Of a stretch of DNA of 64,000 nt, positions 44,944-53,702 are shown in pieces. The stretch's first letter is position 1. The number at the start of each line of letters is the position of its first letter. The translations under genes were made by a program, and so were the position numbers. The notes under the pieces were generated by a model, which worked only from the letters and a program-made list of their open reading frames with translations, had not been told where the DNA came from and did not search any database. Source of the stretch: Marinoscillum pacificum (GTDB lineage: Bacteria; Bacteroidota; Bacteroidia; Cytophagales; Cyclobacteriaceae). The stretch lies in the NCBI RefSeq assembly GCF_024714495.1, contig NZ_JAMZMJ010000009.1, positions 152,708 through 216,707 of the forward strand, given 5' to 3'.

Positions 44944-46001
44944 TCCTTAATTCGAGTAAATCTCAAAGCTTTTAACATGAAGTCCGGAAGTGGCTTCAAT
45001 GGATCTCGTTTTTCCACATCAAGGAAGATTCCTAGCTTTTCTATGATTGGAATTTTATACACTTCAATCAACTCAAGCAAGATTCCGTCTGGATCATCGA
45101 TATAGGTACAATGAACTCTCGTGGTTCCACCCATATCCAAAGTATCTTTAGTGTCGCAAGTAAAACCAAAGCCTTTATCTGCTAGATCCTGCCCAAGGCC
45201 TTTCATACCACGCACATCCATTCCTACGTGCACAAATCCTACGTCACCCCAAATCCTTCCTTTCCAAACTTTCTTTGGTGTGTAATCTATAGCTTGAATC
45301 AACTCAATATAGGTATCAGCGGAAACCTTAGCAAAACCACCGCCTGGAGGGTTGGACTGAGTTAAACGCACTCTTCTGAATTTCTTCTCACCACCTTTCA
45401 GAGATTTAAAATCTTCAAATACAGCCGTTTGATCATACACGACCTGATCGTAACCTAAAATATCAGAATAGAGTTTTCTAGAATTATCAATATCAGTTAC
45501 ACCAATCACACATCCATTAGGTCCACCTGTAACGTGTTTACTATTAGTGTAAAAATTGCTACCTTCTACAATCTGGAAAATCAACTCATTCGGGTCTTCC
45601 ACATAAAACGTGGAGGAACCATCAGGCATTTTCACTAGATCAGAAAGCAACTTTGCTCCATTTGCCTTGAAGTATTCAAATGCTTTCTGAATATCTCTGG
45701 TCTTTACCTGATTGATATAGATAGCGATATCTCCTAGCTCCACATCAAACTCCACCTTCTTAGGCTGGAATGAAGTAGGATTCACCACTTCCATAGCACA
45801 ACCGCCCTGAAGGTTTAGAATCATTGAAGCCCTTTTGGTGATCGTTTCGTTATGCGTATAAACATCCATCAATGGCGCAGGAGCTACTCCATCAAACATA
45901 CGAATGTCCATTCCTAAAAATTTACGATACCATTTCTGAGAAACTTCAGAATCTAACACTCCAACACCAATGTGCTGTATTCCATTTATGCGCTTGTACA
46001 T
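44940..46001 (-). CDS. VOC-superfamily protein with two glyoxalase-like domains
   Basis: 353 residues: VOC domain 1 about 5-145 (IQHIGVGVLDSEVSQKWY) and VOC domain 2 about 160-320 (CVIGVTDIDNSRKLYSDILG; GFVHVGMDVRG; GILLELIEVYKIP). Metal ligands of the H-H-E type are present (H10, H near 256, E near 319). Resembles ring-cleaving dioxygenase or 4-hydroxyphenylpyruvate dioxygenase relatives, but the 4-HPPD start and C-terminal motifs are missing, so only the superfamily is called. Confidence 0.7.
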   Translation of the reverse strand: MYKRINGIQHIGVGVLDSEVSQKWYRKFLGMDIRMFDGVAPAPLMDVYTHNETITKRASMILNLQGGCAMEVVNPTSFQPKKVEFDVELGDIAIYINQVKTRDIQKAFEYFKANGAKLLSDLVKMPDGSSTFYVEDPNELIFQIVEGSNFYTNSKHVTGGPNGCVIGVTDIDNSRKLYSDILGYDQVVYDQTAVFEDFKSLKGGEKKFRRVRLTQSNPPGGGFAKVSADTYIELIQAIDYTPKKVWKGRIWGDVGFVHVGMDVRGMKGLGQDLADKGFGFTCDTKDTLDMGGTTRVHCTYIDDPDGILLELIEVYKIPIIEKLGIFLDVEKRDPLKPLPDFMLKALRFTRIKD

Positions 46002-46050
46002 ATCAAATCAGTTGATTGTGGGCAAAAATAAAAGAAAAATCTTCTTAACG

Positions 46051-46839
46051 TTATTTGATCTGAAGATGAATATGATCATCATGACGCACAGCTCGACAAC
46101 TGTGGAACCGAACTTTGTCATTACTAGCAAATCCCCATCGCTCCTTTAAATGTGGCTCAATGAAAATTTTGGACACCTCATCGTATTGAGCAATTTCTGT
46201 AACGATCCAAGAAGTTCTACCAGCATCGACTACATAATCCTCAATTATTGGAATTATCCATTTCAACAATCCATATTGCCAATAGCCCTTTTCAGCACAA
46301 ATCCCTGGAAAATCAACCTCTCCAACTTTCGGCTCATCATATATTCCATAACCAATCCATGAAGGCACTTCTTCAGTCATTTGACCAGCTGCATCATTGT
46401 AACTAAATGCCAAATCAACCTTTTTACCATCATTATGACTCAAATGTGGCATCAACGGAAATCCATTAAAGAATGGAAAGTTCGCATCCAAATAATTGAC
46501 AGAAACACCATATTCTTCGTGATAATTAGCTGACATATCAACTAATACATCATACAATTCCGGTGAAACATAATGACGATTCAAAAGGCATGTCAAATAA
46601 GAAACAGGACTTAGGTTTCCTGACAGTGGTAGTGGTTTTCGACCAAAAACGGGAGCAAGGTGAGGAATTATTACGGTTGCAAAAAGAAGATAAGCTCCTA
46701 AAAACAGAAGCATGCGCTTCCATAAGTACAACTTCAGCTTTCCAGAAATAAAATATATTAATAAATAAAGGACGCCTCCTAGTTGAGTTAAAACGGTCAG
46801 AATTACTATCACCAAAAGGTGAGCAGCGATCTTGAGCAT
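46051..46839 (-). CDS. Membrane-anchored LAS-type zinc metallopeptidase (M15/M74-like)
   Basis: 262 residues. Two N-terminal TM helices (about 5-30 and 41-62) tether a periplasmic domain. In it SHNDGKKVDLAF gives H135-x6-D142 and the C-terminal RHDDHIHLQIK gives H256-x-H258: the H-x6-D ... H-x-H zinc site of LAS (lysostaphin/VanX-D/sonic hedgehog) peptidases, as in MepA and M15 carboxypeptidases. It is probably a peptidoglycan endo- or carboxypeptidase. It lies five bases after uvrB, so expression is tied to that gene. Confidence 0.6.
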   Translation of the reverse strand: MLKIAAHLLVIVILTVLTQLGGVLYLLIYFISGKLKLYLWKRMLLFLGAYLLFATVIIPHLAPVFGRKPLPLSGNLSPVSYLTCLLNRHYVSPELYDVLVDMSANYHEEYGVSVNYLDANFPFFNGFPLMPHLSHNDGKKVDLAFSYNDAAGQMTEEVPSWIGYGIYDEPKVGEVDFPGICAEKGYWQYGLLKWIIPIIEDYVVDAGRTSWIVTEIAQYDEVSKIFIEPHLKERWGFASNDKVRFHSCRAVRHDDHIHLQIK

Positions 46840-46844
46840 TCCCT

Positions 46845-48866
46845 TTACCCTTTCATCATTTTCTCTATTTCCATCATCTCGTCTCTTAGTCGAGCTGCTT
46901 CCATAAAGTCAAGATCCTTAGCTGCTTTCTCCATCTTCTTACGTGTTTCATCAGCCAGTTTCTTTAACTGATCCTTATTCATGTATGCTACAACTGGATC
47001 AGCAGCAACAGATGCTTCCTGCTCTTCTCCTGTATAGTACTTCTTGGCTCCTTTTTTCTTATCTGCAGCTGAAGTCTGACCAAGAATTGCTTCACGATTT
47101 TTAATAACAGTTCTAGGAACAATGCCGTGTTCCTCATTGTATGCTTCCTGAATCGCTCTTCTACGATTGGTTTCATCAATGGACTTCTGCATGGAATCCG
47201 TGATCTTATCGGCATACATAATCACCATTCCGTTTTCATTTCTTGCTGCACGACCTATCGTCTGTACCAGAGAACGTTCATTTCGAAGGAATCCTTCTTT
47301 ATCTGCATCGATAATCGCCACAAGAGATACTTCTGGCAAATCGAGACCTTCTCTTAGTAAGTTCACACCAACTAATACATCAAACACTCCTAATCGCAGT
47401 TCTCGCAAGATTTCCACACGATCCAACGTATCCACTTCTGAGTGAATGTATCTTGTTTTAACACCAGCATTCACCAGATATTTCGTCAACTCCTCTGCCA
47501 TACGCTTGGTCAAAGTAGTCACTAAAACGCGTTCCTCACGTTCTACACGAAGTTGAATTTCCTCCATCAAATCATCAATCTGATTCACGCTAGGACGAAC
47601 TTCAATAATGGGATCAAGTAAACCAGTAGGACGAATCAACTGTTCCACAACAACCCCTTCAGACTTTCTTAATTCGTATTCTCCAGGAGTAGCACTAACG
47701 AACACCACCTGATTGATCATCTCTTCGAATTCATTGAACGTCAATGGTCGGTTATCCAATGCTGAAGGAAGTCGGAATCCATAATCAACGAGATTCACTT
47801 TTCTACTACGGTCACCACCCCACATGGCGCGAACCTGAGGCACTGTCACGTGACTCTCATCAATCACCATCAAGAAATCATCCGGAAAGTAATCCAACAA
47901 ACAGAAAGGCCTCGCCCCTGGAGTTCTTCGATCGAAGTATCTAGAATAATTCTCTACGCCTGAGCAATAGCCGATTTCACGAATCATTTCCAGATCAAAC
48001 TCTGTTCGCTCTTTTAATCTTTTCGCCTCTAGAAATCTCCGTTCCTGCTCAAAGAACCCAACCTGAGCGACCAGATCATCTTGAATTTCATGAATTGCTG
48101 TATTCAGCAAATCCTTTCCGGTTACGAACAGATTAGCTGGGAATATCGTAATGATTCGCTCCTCAGAGAGCTTTTCACCTGTTTCAGGATTTATACGTTG
48201 AATGTTTTCTATCTCATCTCCCCAGAAAATAAAGCGATAAGCAAAGTCAGCATACGCCACAAAAACATCAACCGTATCTCCTTTAACCCGGAATGTCCCA
48301 CGCTTAAATTCAGCCTCGGTTCTACTGTAAAGGATATCTACGAGATTGAACAAAAATTGACTTCTAGGAATAGAATCTCCTTCCTGAACTTTGATAACAT
48401 TCTTGCCAAATTCTTCTGGGTTTCCAATACCATAGATACAGGAAACAGATGCAACAACAATCACATCTCTTCTACCGGAAAGAAGTGAAGAAGTAGCAGC
48501 TAATCGAAGCTTCTCTATCTCATCATTGATGGAAAGATCTTTTTCAATATATAAGTTGGTGGTAGGGATAAACGCTTCTGGCTGATAGTAGTCGTAGTAA
48601 CTAATGAAATACTCTACCGCATTGTCAGGAAAAAAGCTCTTAAACTCCCCATAAAGCTGAGCAGCCAATGTTTTATTGTGACACAGAATCAAAGTAGGCT
48701 TTTGTACCTCTTGAATCACATTGGCCATGGTGAATGTCTTACCCGAACCTGTCACACCCAATAAAGTTTGAGCAGGCTCTGCATTGCCAATACCTTCCGT
48801 TAGTTGAGCTATTGCTCGTGGCTGATCCCCTGTTGGTTCGTATTCCGAACTTATTTTAAAATCCAT
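46845..48866 (-). CDS. uvrB: Excinuclease ABC subunit B
   Basis: 673 residues, full UvrB length. Walker [15 protein letters not shown], the beta-hairpin region ([15 protein letters not shown]), helicase motif [13 protein letters not shown], motif VI HxIGRAARN and the UVR coiled coil at the C-terminus ([15 protein letters not shown]). Damage-recognition helicase of nucleotide excision repair, acting with UvrA and UvrC. Six bases after aroE, and followed by the LAS peptidase. Confidence 0.97.
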   Translation of the reverse strand: MDFKISSEYEPTGDQPRAIAQLTEGIGNAEPAQTLLGVTGSGKTFTMANVIQEVQKPTLILCHNKTLAAQLYGEFKSFFPDNAVEYFISYYDYYQPEAFIPTTNLYIEKDLSINDEIEKLRLAATSSLLSGRRDVIVVASVSCIYGIGNPEEFGKNVIKVQEGDSIPRSQFLFNLVDILYSRTEAEFKRGTFRVKGDTVDVFVAYADFAYRFIFWGDEIENIQRINPETGEKLSEERIITIFPANLFVTGKDLLNTAIHEIQDDLVAQVGFFEQERRFLEAKRLKERTEFDLEMIREIGYCSGVENYSRYFDRRTPGARPFCLLDYFPDDFLMVIDESHVTVPQVRAMWGGDRSRKVNLVDYGFRLPSALDNRPLTFNEFEEMINQVVFVSATPGEYELRKSEGVVVEQLIRPTGLLDPIIEVRPSVNQIDDLMEEIQLRVEREERVLVTTLTKRMAEELTKYLVNAGVKTRYIHSEVDTLDRVEILRELRLGVFDVLVGVNLLREGLDLPEVSLVAIIDADKEGFLRNERSLVQTIGRAARNENGMVIMYADKITDSMQKSIDETNRRRAIQEAYNEEHGIVPRTVIKNREAILGQTSAADKKKGAKKYYTGEEQEASVAADPVVAYMNKDQLKKLADETRKKMEKAAKDLDFMEAARLRDEMMEIEKMMKG

Positions 48867-48872
48867 GTAGTC

Positions 48873-49619
48873 TTATGCGTTCCAAATTTCCCAGGCTCGG
48901 TCGGCCTGTAGATGCAGCATTTCCAGTCCATTTTTGGTGCGAGCACCTCTTAACCTTCCTTCTTTCATGAATGCTGTTTCCTCTGGATTGTAAACGAGAT
49001 CGTAAATGTATTGTTCCGCATGAATGGCATCATAAGGAATGTCTGGCTTACCTTCAATATTCGGGTGCATCCCTAGCGGAGTTGTATTTACAATCATATC
49101 TACCTTCTCGATGTAAGACGGATCAGATTTAAGTTCAGCATACACCAGATCTCCCTTGGTTCTTTGACGAGAAACCACCATATATTTAATCCCCAAATCA
49201 AGAAAAGCCGCCTCAACAGCCTTAGAAGCTCCTCCTCCACCAAGAATTAGGGCTTTCTTCACTGTCACTTCCCCCTGAAAGTAATTGACCACAGATTGCT
49301 TGAATCCATAAAAGTCGCTGTTGTAGCCGATCAGTTTATCTCCTTCCTTTTTGATCACGTTAACAGCTTCAACTTTATGTGCGCTACTATCTAGACGATC
49401 TAAAAAACGACGAATATTCTCTTTATGAGGCACGGTTACATTGACACCAATGAGATCAGGGTATTTCTCCCAGAGTGATGGAAAATCCTTGAGATACTCT
49501 AATTCGAAAAGATCGTATTTACAGTCACTCAACCCAAGGCGTTGGAATTTTTCATTGAAATATCCTCTAGAGAAGGAATGCCCAAGCGGGAATCCAATAA
49601 GACCAAATCTTTTCATCAT
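48873..49619 (-). CDS. aroE: Shikimate dehydrogenase
   Basis: 248 residues, the short AroE form. Substrate-binding N-terminus (RFGLIGFPLGHSFSRGYF), catalytic Lys in VNVTVPHKENI and Asp in NSDFYGF, NADP-binding GGGGASKAVE near residue 128. Converts 3-dehydroshikimate to shikimate in aromatic amino-acid synthesis. Second ATG three bases in is an alternative start. Neighbours: DUF368 upstream and uvrB downstream, all on the minus strand. Confidence 0.93.
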   Translation of the reverse strand: MMKRFGLIGFPLGHSFSRGYFNEKFQRLGLSDCKYDLFELEYLKDFPSLWEKYPDLIGVNVTVPHKENIRRFLDRLDSSAHKVEAVNVIKKEGDKLIGYNSDFYGFKQSVVNYFQGEVTVKKALILGGGGASKAVEAAFLDLGIKYMVVSRQRTKGDLVYAELKSDPSYIEKVDMIVNTTPLGMHPNIEGKPDIPYDAIHAEQYIYDLVYNPEETAFMKEGRLRGARTKNGLEMLHLQADRAWEIWNA

Positions 49620-49710
49620 AAAGCCAATTAATTTAATTCGTCAGTGGTAGGGTGTCGAAAGAAGGCTAAATATATTAAAAGAGAATTGTTATTCCTGTGA
49701 AATCCAGGAA

Positions 49711-50616
49711 CTATATAGCTGATTGATCTTTGTTAGCGTACCGCTCCATTAACCAAACAAGCAAGAAACCAACAATCATTAAAGCAATAGCAATATAGAA
49801 CTCAGTACCCACTGCAGGCAACTGCCATTCATACCCTATCGCTTTTTCTTTTCCACCTTCAAGAATCATGTATTGTGTCTCTTTCCAGGGCCAGATAATA
49901 GCCAAAGAACCAGCAACAAAACCTGTAAGGATGCTAATGGTGAAATCCTGATAACTCTTAAAAAGAAATGAAAGCAATCTTGAAAAAAATACCAGCCCTA
50001 AAATACAGCCTATAGCTATAGGAGCTAAAATCGAAATACTCAAGTCACCAATTGCTTGCATGACCAGAACATAATTACCCATTAGAAGCAAAATATAACT
50101 CCCAGACAAGCCTGGCAAAATCATGCTACAAATAGCTACTGCTCCGCAAATGGTTAAGTAAATAAACGAATCATTGGCTTCAGCAGGTGGTAAAAAGGCA
50201 ATTCCAGCAGCAATAGCGACACCAAGCAATAACGCCATGATATTCGATATATTGAAGGATGAAATCTGCTTCCCAACACCAAGAATAGATGCAATGATTA
50301 AGCCAAAAAAGAATGCCAAGGTCAACACTTCATAGTTCACAAAAGCATATTCCAATACTTTAGCCAAACTCAAGATGCTGATGGCAATCCCCGCAAAAAT
50401 GGCGATTAGGAAATACAAGTCAGTCTTCAGTGCGAAAACCTTGAAATCTCCTTTCAATAAAAGTTTTAATGCGTTGAGATCAAAAGATTTCAACGCATCA
50501 ATTAGTCTTTGATAAATACCTGTGATGAAAGCTATAGTACCACCTGAAACACCTGGTATCACGTTAGCAGCTCCCATGGCCAGACCCTTTAGGAACAGAC
50601 TTAAATATTGGTTCAT
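49711..50616 (-). CDS. DUF368 family protein (undecaprenyl-phosphate translocase type)
   Basis: 301 residues with about eight TM segments and the family signatures GAANVIPGVSGGTIAF (about 16-31) and GLSGSYILLLMGNY in the second half. DUF368 proteins (PopT) move undecaprenyl phosphate back to the inner leaflet of the membrane for cell-wall and polysaccharide precursor recycling. Overlaps the preceding comA-like gene by four bases (ATGA) and precedes aroE; the polysaccharide-export block lies further upstream, which fits the function. Confidence 0.82.
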   Translation of the reverse strand: MNQYLSLFLKGLAMGAANVIPGVSGGTIAFITGIYQRLIDALKSFDLNALKLLLKGDFKVFALKTDLYFLIAIFAGIAISILSLAKVLEYAFVNYEVLTLAFFFGLIIASILGVGKQISSFNISNIMALLLGVAIAAGIAFLPPAEANDSFIYLTICGAVAICSMILPGLSGSYILLLMGNYVLVMQAIGDLSISILAPIAIGCILGLVFFSRLLSFLFKSYQDFTISILTGFVAGSLAIIWPWKETQYMILEGGKEKAIGYEWQLPAVGTEFYIAIALMIVGFLLVWLMERYANKDQSAI

Positions 50617-51374
50617 TTATCTAAGAAATGATCGAATGTATCTCCTCTCAATCCAAGACGAATTGTCTCCAGAGGAATCACTTCATTTGGAGCAATATTT
50701 CCAAGGTTTACGTTGGAACCTATCAATTTAATAAACCATACTTGCTGCGCTTTCTGCGGAGCTTCCCAAAGAATTTTTTCTTCTGGAATCTTCGTTAAAA
50801 TCTCTTCTACAAGACCCTGACGAACTTCACCTGAATCCCTGAAAAGACCAACGTTTCCGCTTTCTCTAGCTTCACCGATTACTTTCCATGCACCTGCATC
50901 CAACTCTGTCTGCATTTGCTCAATCCATTTATATGGAGGAATGATTTTAGCAGCATCCTTAGACCCTACTTCAGAAAGTACAGTTACTTGTTTTGATAAG
51001 GTATTGATGTATTCACATTTTTTATCGTGATCCATCACCAAACTACCATCAGATACTTCAGCATATTCCAAACTGAACTGATCCAGAACTTTCTGATAAT
51101 CTTCAAACTGTTCTCTGGCAATGAAGGCTTCAAACAATGTCCCTCCCAGATATACTGGAATCCCATTAGCCTTATAAACCTCCAGCTTCTTTTTCAGGTT
51201 TTTGGTCACAAAGGATGTAGCCCACCCAAGTTTCACAATATCGATATAGTCACCCGAAACCTCAAGCATGTCTTCAACCTCTCTTGTACTCAGGCCTTTG
51301 TCCATTACCATGGTAAAACCTGTGTTTCTTGGCTTGACAGTCCTTTCGGGAATTTGATTTAGATGATAATTCAT
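50613..51374 (-). CDS. comA: Phosphosulfolactate-synthase (ComA) family protein
   Basis: 253 residues from ATG 51374; an upstream in-frame TTG was not used because the family starts near here (MNYHLNQIPERT...KPR). TIM-barrel signatures include TMVMDKGLSTREVEDML, DIVKLGWATSF and IPVYLGGTLFEAF. ComA joins sulfite to phosphoenolpyruvate, the first step of coenzyme M synthesis in methanogens; Bacteroidota homologues are thought to work in other sulfonate metabolism. No comB or comC gene is near. Coupled to DUF368 by ATGA. Confidence 0.75.
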   Translation of the reverse strand: MNYHLNQIPERTVKPRNTGFTMVMDKGLSTREVEDMLEVSGDYIDIVKLGWATSFVTKNLKKKLEVYKANGIPVYLGGTLFEAFIAREQFEDYQKVLDQFSLEYAEVSDGSLVMDHDKKCEYINTLSKQVTVLSEVGSKDAAKIIPPYKWIEQMQTELDAGAWKVIGEARESGNVGLFRDSGEVRQGLVEEILTKIPEEKILWEAPQKAQQVWFIKLIGSNVNLGNIAPNEVIPLETIRLGLRGDTFDHFLDK

Positions 51375-51445
51375 AGAACGTCGTAAATCGCTGATTTTTC
51401 GCAAAGTCGCAAAAATCAGTAATTCTGATTAAAATGACTTAGCTT

Positions 51446-52846
51446 TTAACTGTTTTTCCTGTATTGCTCAATGATTTTATAGAGCGCCTTTTGCGTCTGC
51501 AAATTGGGGAAAAATTCGAACAATTGTAAATGTCCGTCAAAATCAAGCATTAACCCTGTCTCCAGCCTGTTAATAGCCATTTTGTATTTTCCTCCTTCAA
51601 TCAAATACACCACACTTCTGTAATACAGGTCGGCATTTTCCGGGCAATCCACCAGACCGTCTTCAACCGTATCCTGAGCTTTGTCAAAATCTCCTTGCTC
51701 ATAATATACATAAGACCAATCCAACCAAATGTGTGCATCCTCTGGATCTAAGTTAGCAGCCTCATTGTAAGCATCCAAAGCTGAAACAATATTACCTGTC
51801 TTGAACTCGGCATCAGCTACTGCTTTCCAGTACGAACTATTCTCAACATCCAGCTTAAGGGCCTTGTTAAAAAAATGAATAGCTTCATACCATCTCTCAG
51901 AATGTGATAAACAAACACCTAGTCCATACCAGGCTTCATGATATAAGTTATCAAGCTTTGTCGCTTTTTGGTAGTGCTTTATTGCCAATTCAAATTGCTC
52001 CATCTTCTCATATGCCGCAGCTATATGGCAATAAGTCTCAGATGTAGGACCTTCCAGATCCATTGTTTTGACGTAACAATTTAGCGCTTTATCATACTGC
52101 AGAAGATTCATGTAAGCATTACCCATATTGAAATGTGCACTGCTAAAATCATCGTCAATAGCCACCGCATACTCATAAGCATCAACTGACTTATCGAACA
52201 TTTCCAGTTTGTTGTAAACAATCCCTAGATTGTACCAGGCATATTCTGAATATGGATCCTGATCAATAAACTTATGATAGTAATCCAGGCTGCTTTCCAA
52301 CTCACCTGCCACATCTAAACAATAAGCCAGTTCGTAAAGAGCATTTTCATTCAGCATATTATGCTCGATAGCCTTCTTGTGACTCTCTGCAGCCTTCAGG
52401 TGATCTCCCATTCCCTGATAGGCCAAACCTATAGAGTAGTAGATCTCGTCTTTTTCTTCTGCAAACTCAATGGTACGCTCATAGCAATCAATAGCTTCCT
52501 GATATTGAGACATCAATGAATGAATCGTGCCTTTTTGAATCAAAAGTTCCGGGTCATTCGGATGATAGTTCAATGCTTTTTCCAGCGTCATGATTGCTTC
52601 TGCATGTCGATCCAATTTGACGAGTACATCGGCTAACTCCATTGTTAAATCAATAGAGAAAGCATACTGCTCCAAACCGAGTTCACACGCTCTTAAAGCT
52701 TTCGCAAATTTTTCATGATTTTGATAGTATCCTATCACTTCAAGGTAAGCGTCCTCATCAAAATAAAAGGACTCTTTGTTTTTAAGGAATGCTTCAAACT
52801 TTCTTATCAACTCCCTCTCTTCCTTGCGCTTATACTCTTCTTGCAT
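51446..52846 (-). CDS. TPR-repeat protein
   Basis: 466 residues made of about eleven TPR units from residue 35 to 430 (e.g. AIMTLEKALNYHPNDPELLI, EYAWYNLGIVYNKLEMFDKS, YKALNCYVKTMDLEGPTSETY). No signal peptide. Serves as a protein-interaction scaffold; targets unknown. In Bacteroidota this TPR gene is frequently found near comA/DUF368/aroE, and here it separates that block from the polysaccharide-export genes. Confidence 0.85.
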   Translation of the reverse strand: MQEEYKRKEERELIRKFEAFLKNKESFYFDEDAYLEVIGYYQNHEKFAKALRACELGLEQYAFSIDLTMELADVLVKLDRHAEAIMTLEKALNYHPNDPELLIQKGTIHSLMSQYQEAIDCYERTIEFAEEKDEIYYSIGLAYQGMGDHLKAAESHKKAIEHNMLNENALYELAYCLDVAGELESSLDYYHKFIDQDPYSEYAWYNLGIVYNKLEMFDKSVDAYEYAVAIDDDFSSAHFNMGNAYMNLLQYDKALNCYVKTMDLEGPTSETYCHIAAAYEKMEQFELAIKHYQKATKLDNLYHEAWYGLGVCLSHSERWYEAIHFFNKALKLDVENSSYWKAVADAEFKTGNIVSALDAYNEAANLDPEDAHIWLDWSYVYYEQGDFDKAQDTVEDGLVDCPENADLYYRSVVYLIEGGKYKMAINRLETGLMLDFDGHLQLFEFFPNLQTQKALYKIIEQYRKNS

Positions 52847-52947
52847 ATAAAAAAGTTAAAAAGTATGTCATGGATGATGTATGAATATAGTCCAATTAAA
52901 TATCTGAAGTACTATATGCTCATCAAAAGTTATCCACAACAAAACGA

Positions 52948-53664
52948 TCAAATTAGTTCGTTGTTCTTTAAATTTTGTGGAATTATTTTATGTCTCAACG
53001 ACTTCTCAAATAGTGGTAATTGATTTTTTCTATGGAGGTCAGACCCGATAAAGTCCACCATATTTTCTTTCAATAACTGATTAGCGATCTTTTGTGGACC
53101 TTTTCCATATCCTCCTACTAAGGAACTGGAAGTAATCTGCAATTGAACTCCTTGTATTCTAATTTTCTTCAACCAGGACATGTCATCCATTAAGTAAGTA
53201 TATCGCTCTGGATGAGCCAATACAGGCACGAAACCATGTGATTTCAACTGAAATACTACTTCATCAAAAATCAATGGCTTGTTCATAAAGGGAGTCTCCA
53301 TCAAAACGTACTTGAATCTCCCGAACGACATAATCTCCTCTGAGTTTTCAATCAACGATAGAAACTCCGAATCGATGTAATACTCTGCAGCGGCTTCAAT
53401 CTTAATCGTAAGTCCTACCCGAGATATTTCTTCCTTTAATGTCTGGAGGCCAGATTCAATTACTTGTTTCGTATTGGGATAATACTCTGAATGAATATGT
53501 GGTGTGGTGATTATTTTCTTATATCCCAACTGCTGAAAGGACGTAAGCATTGCAATCGACTCGTCTATTGATCTGGCACCATCATCAATTTCTGGTATTA
53601 GATGACTATGAATGTCCACATCGACACTGTAAGCCTTTTTATTATTCCCAAACCAACCTAACAT
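52948..53664 (-). CDS. PHP-family tyrosine phosphatase (CpsB/YwqE type)
   Basis: 238 residues. PHP metal-binding motifs: VDIHSHLIPEIDDGARS (H18-x-H20 and D near 27), ITTPHIHSEYYPN (about 57-69), VLAHPERYTYL (His near 147) and DFIGSDLHRKN near 214. Such manganese-dependent phosphatases remove phosphate from BY-kinases. Directly downstream of the BY-kinase gene, so it is its likely partner in controlling polysaccharide export. The PHP type is common in Firmicutes but also found in Bacteroidota. Confidence 0.85.
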   Translation of the reverse strand: MLGWFGNNKKAYSVDVDIHSHLIPEIDDGARSIDESIAMLTSFQQLGYKKIITTPHIHSEYYPNTKQVIESGLQTLKEEISRVGLTIKIEAAAEYYIDSEFLSLIENSEEIMSFGRFKYVLMETPFMNKPLIFDEVVFQLKSHGFVPVLAHPERYTYLMDDMSWLKKIRIQGVQLQITSSSLVGGYGKGPQKIANQLLKENMVDFIGSDLHRKNQLPLFEKSLRHKIIPQNLKNNELI

Positions 53665-53702
53665 TTACTTCCTTTCCCTTTATCTGCTGCAAAGGTATGC
53701 AG

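Noticed and set aside
44940..46001. 4-hydroxyphenylpyruvate dioxygenase
   Set aside because: Two VOC domains and H-H-E ligands are present, but the HPPD-specific start and C-terminal helix motifs are not; only a superfamily call is safe.
48081..48488. 135-residue plus-strand ORF inside uvrB
   Set aside because: Antisense shadow of a highly conserved gene.
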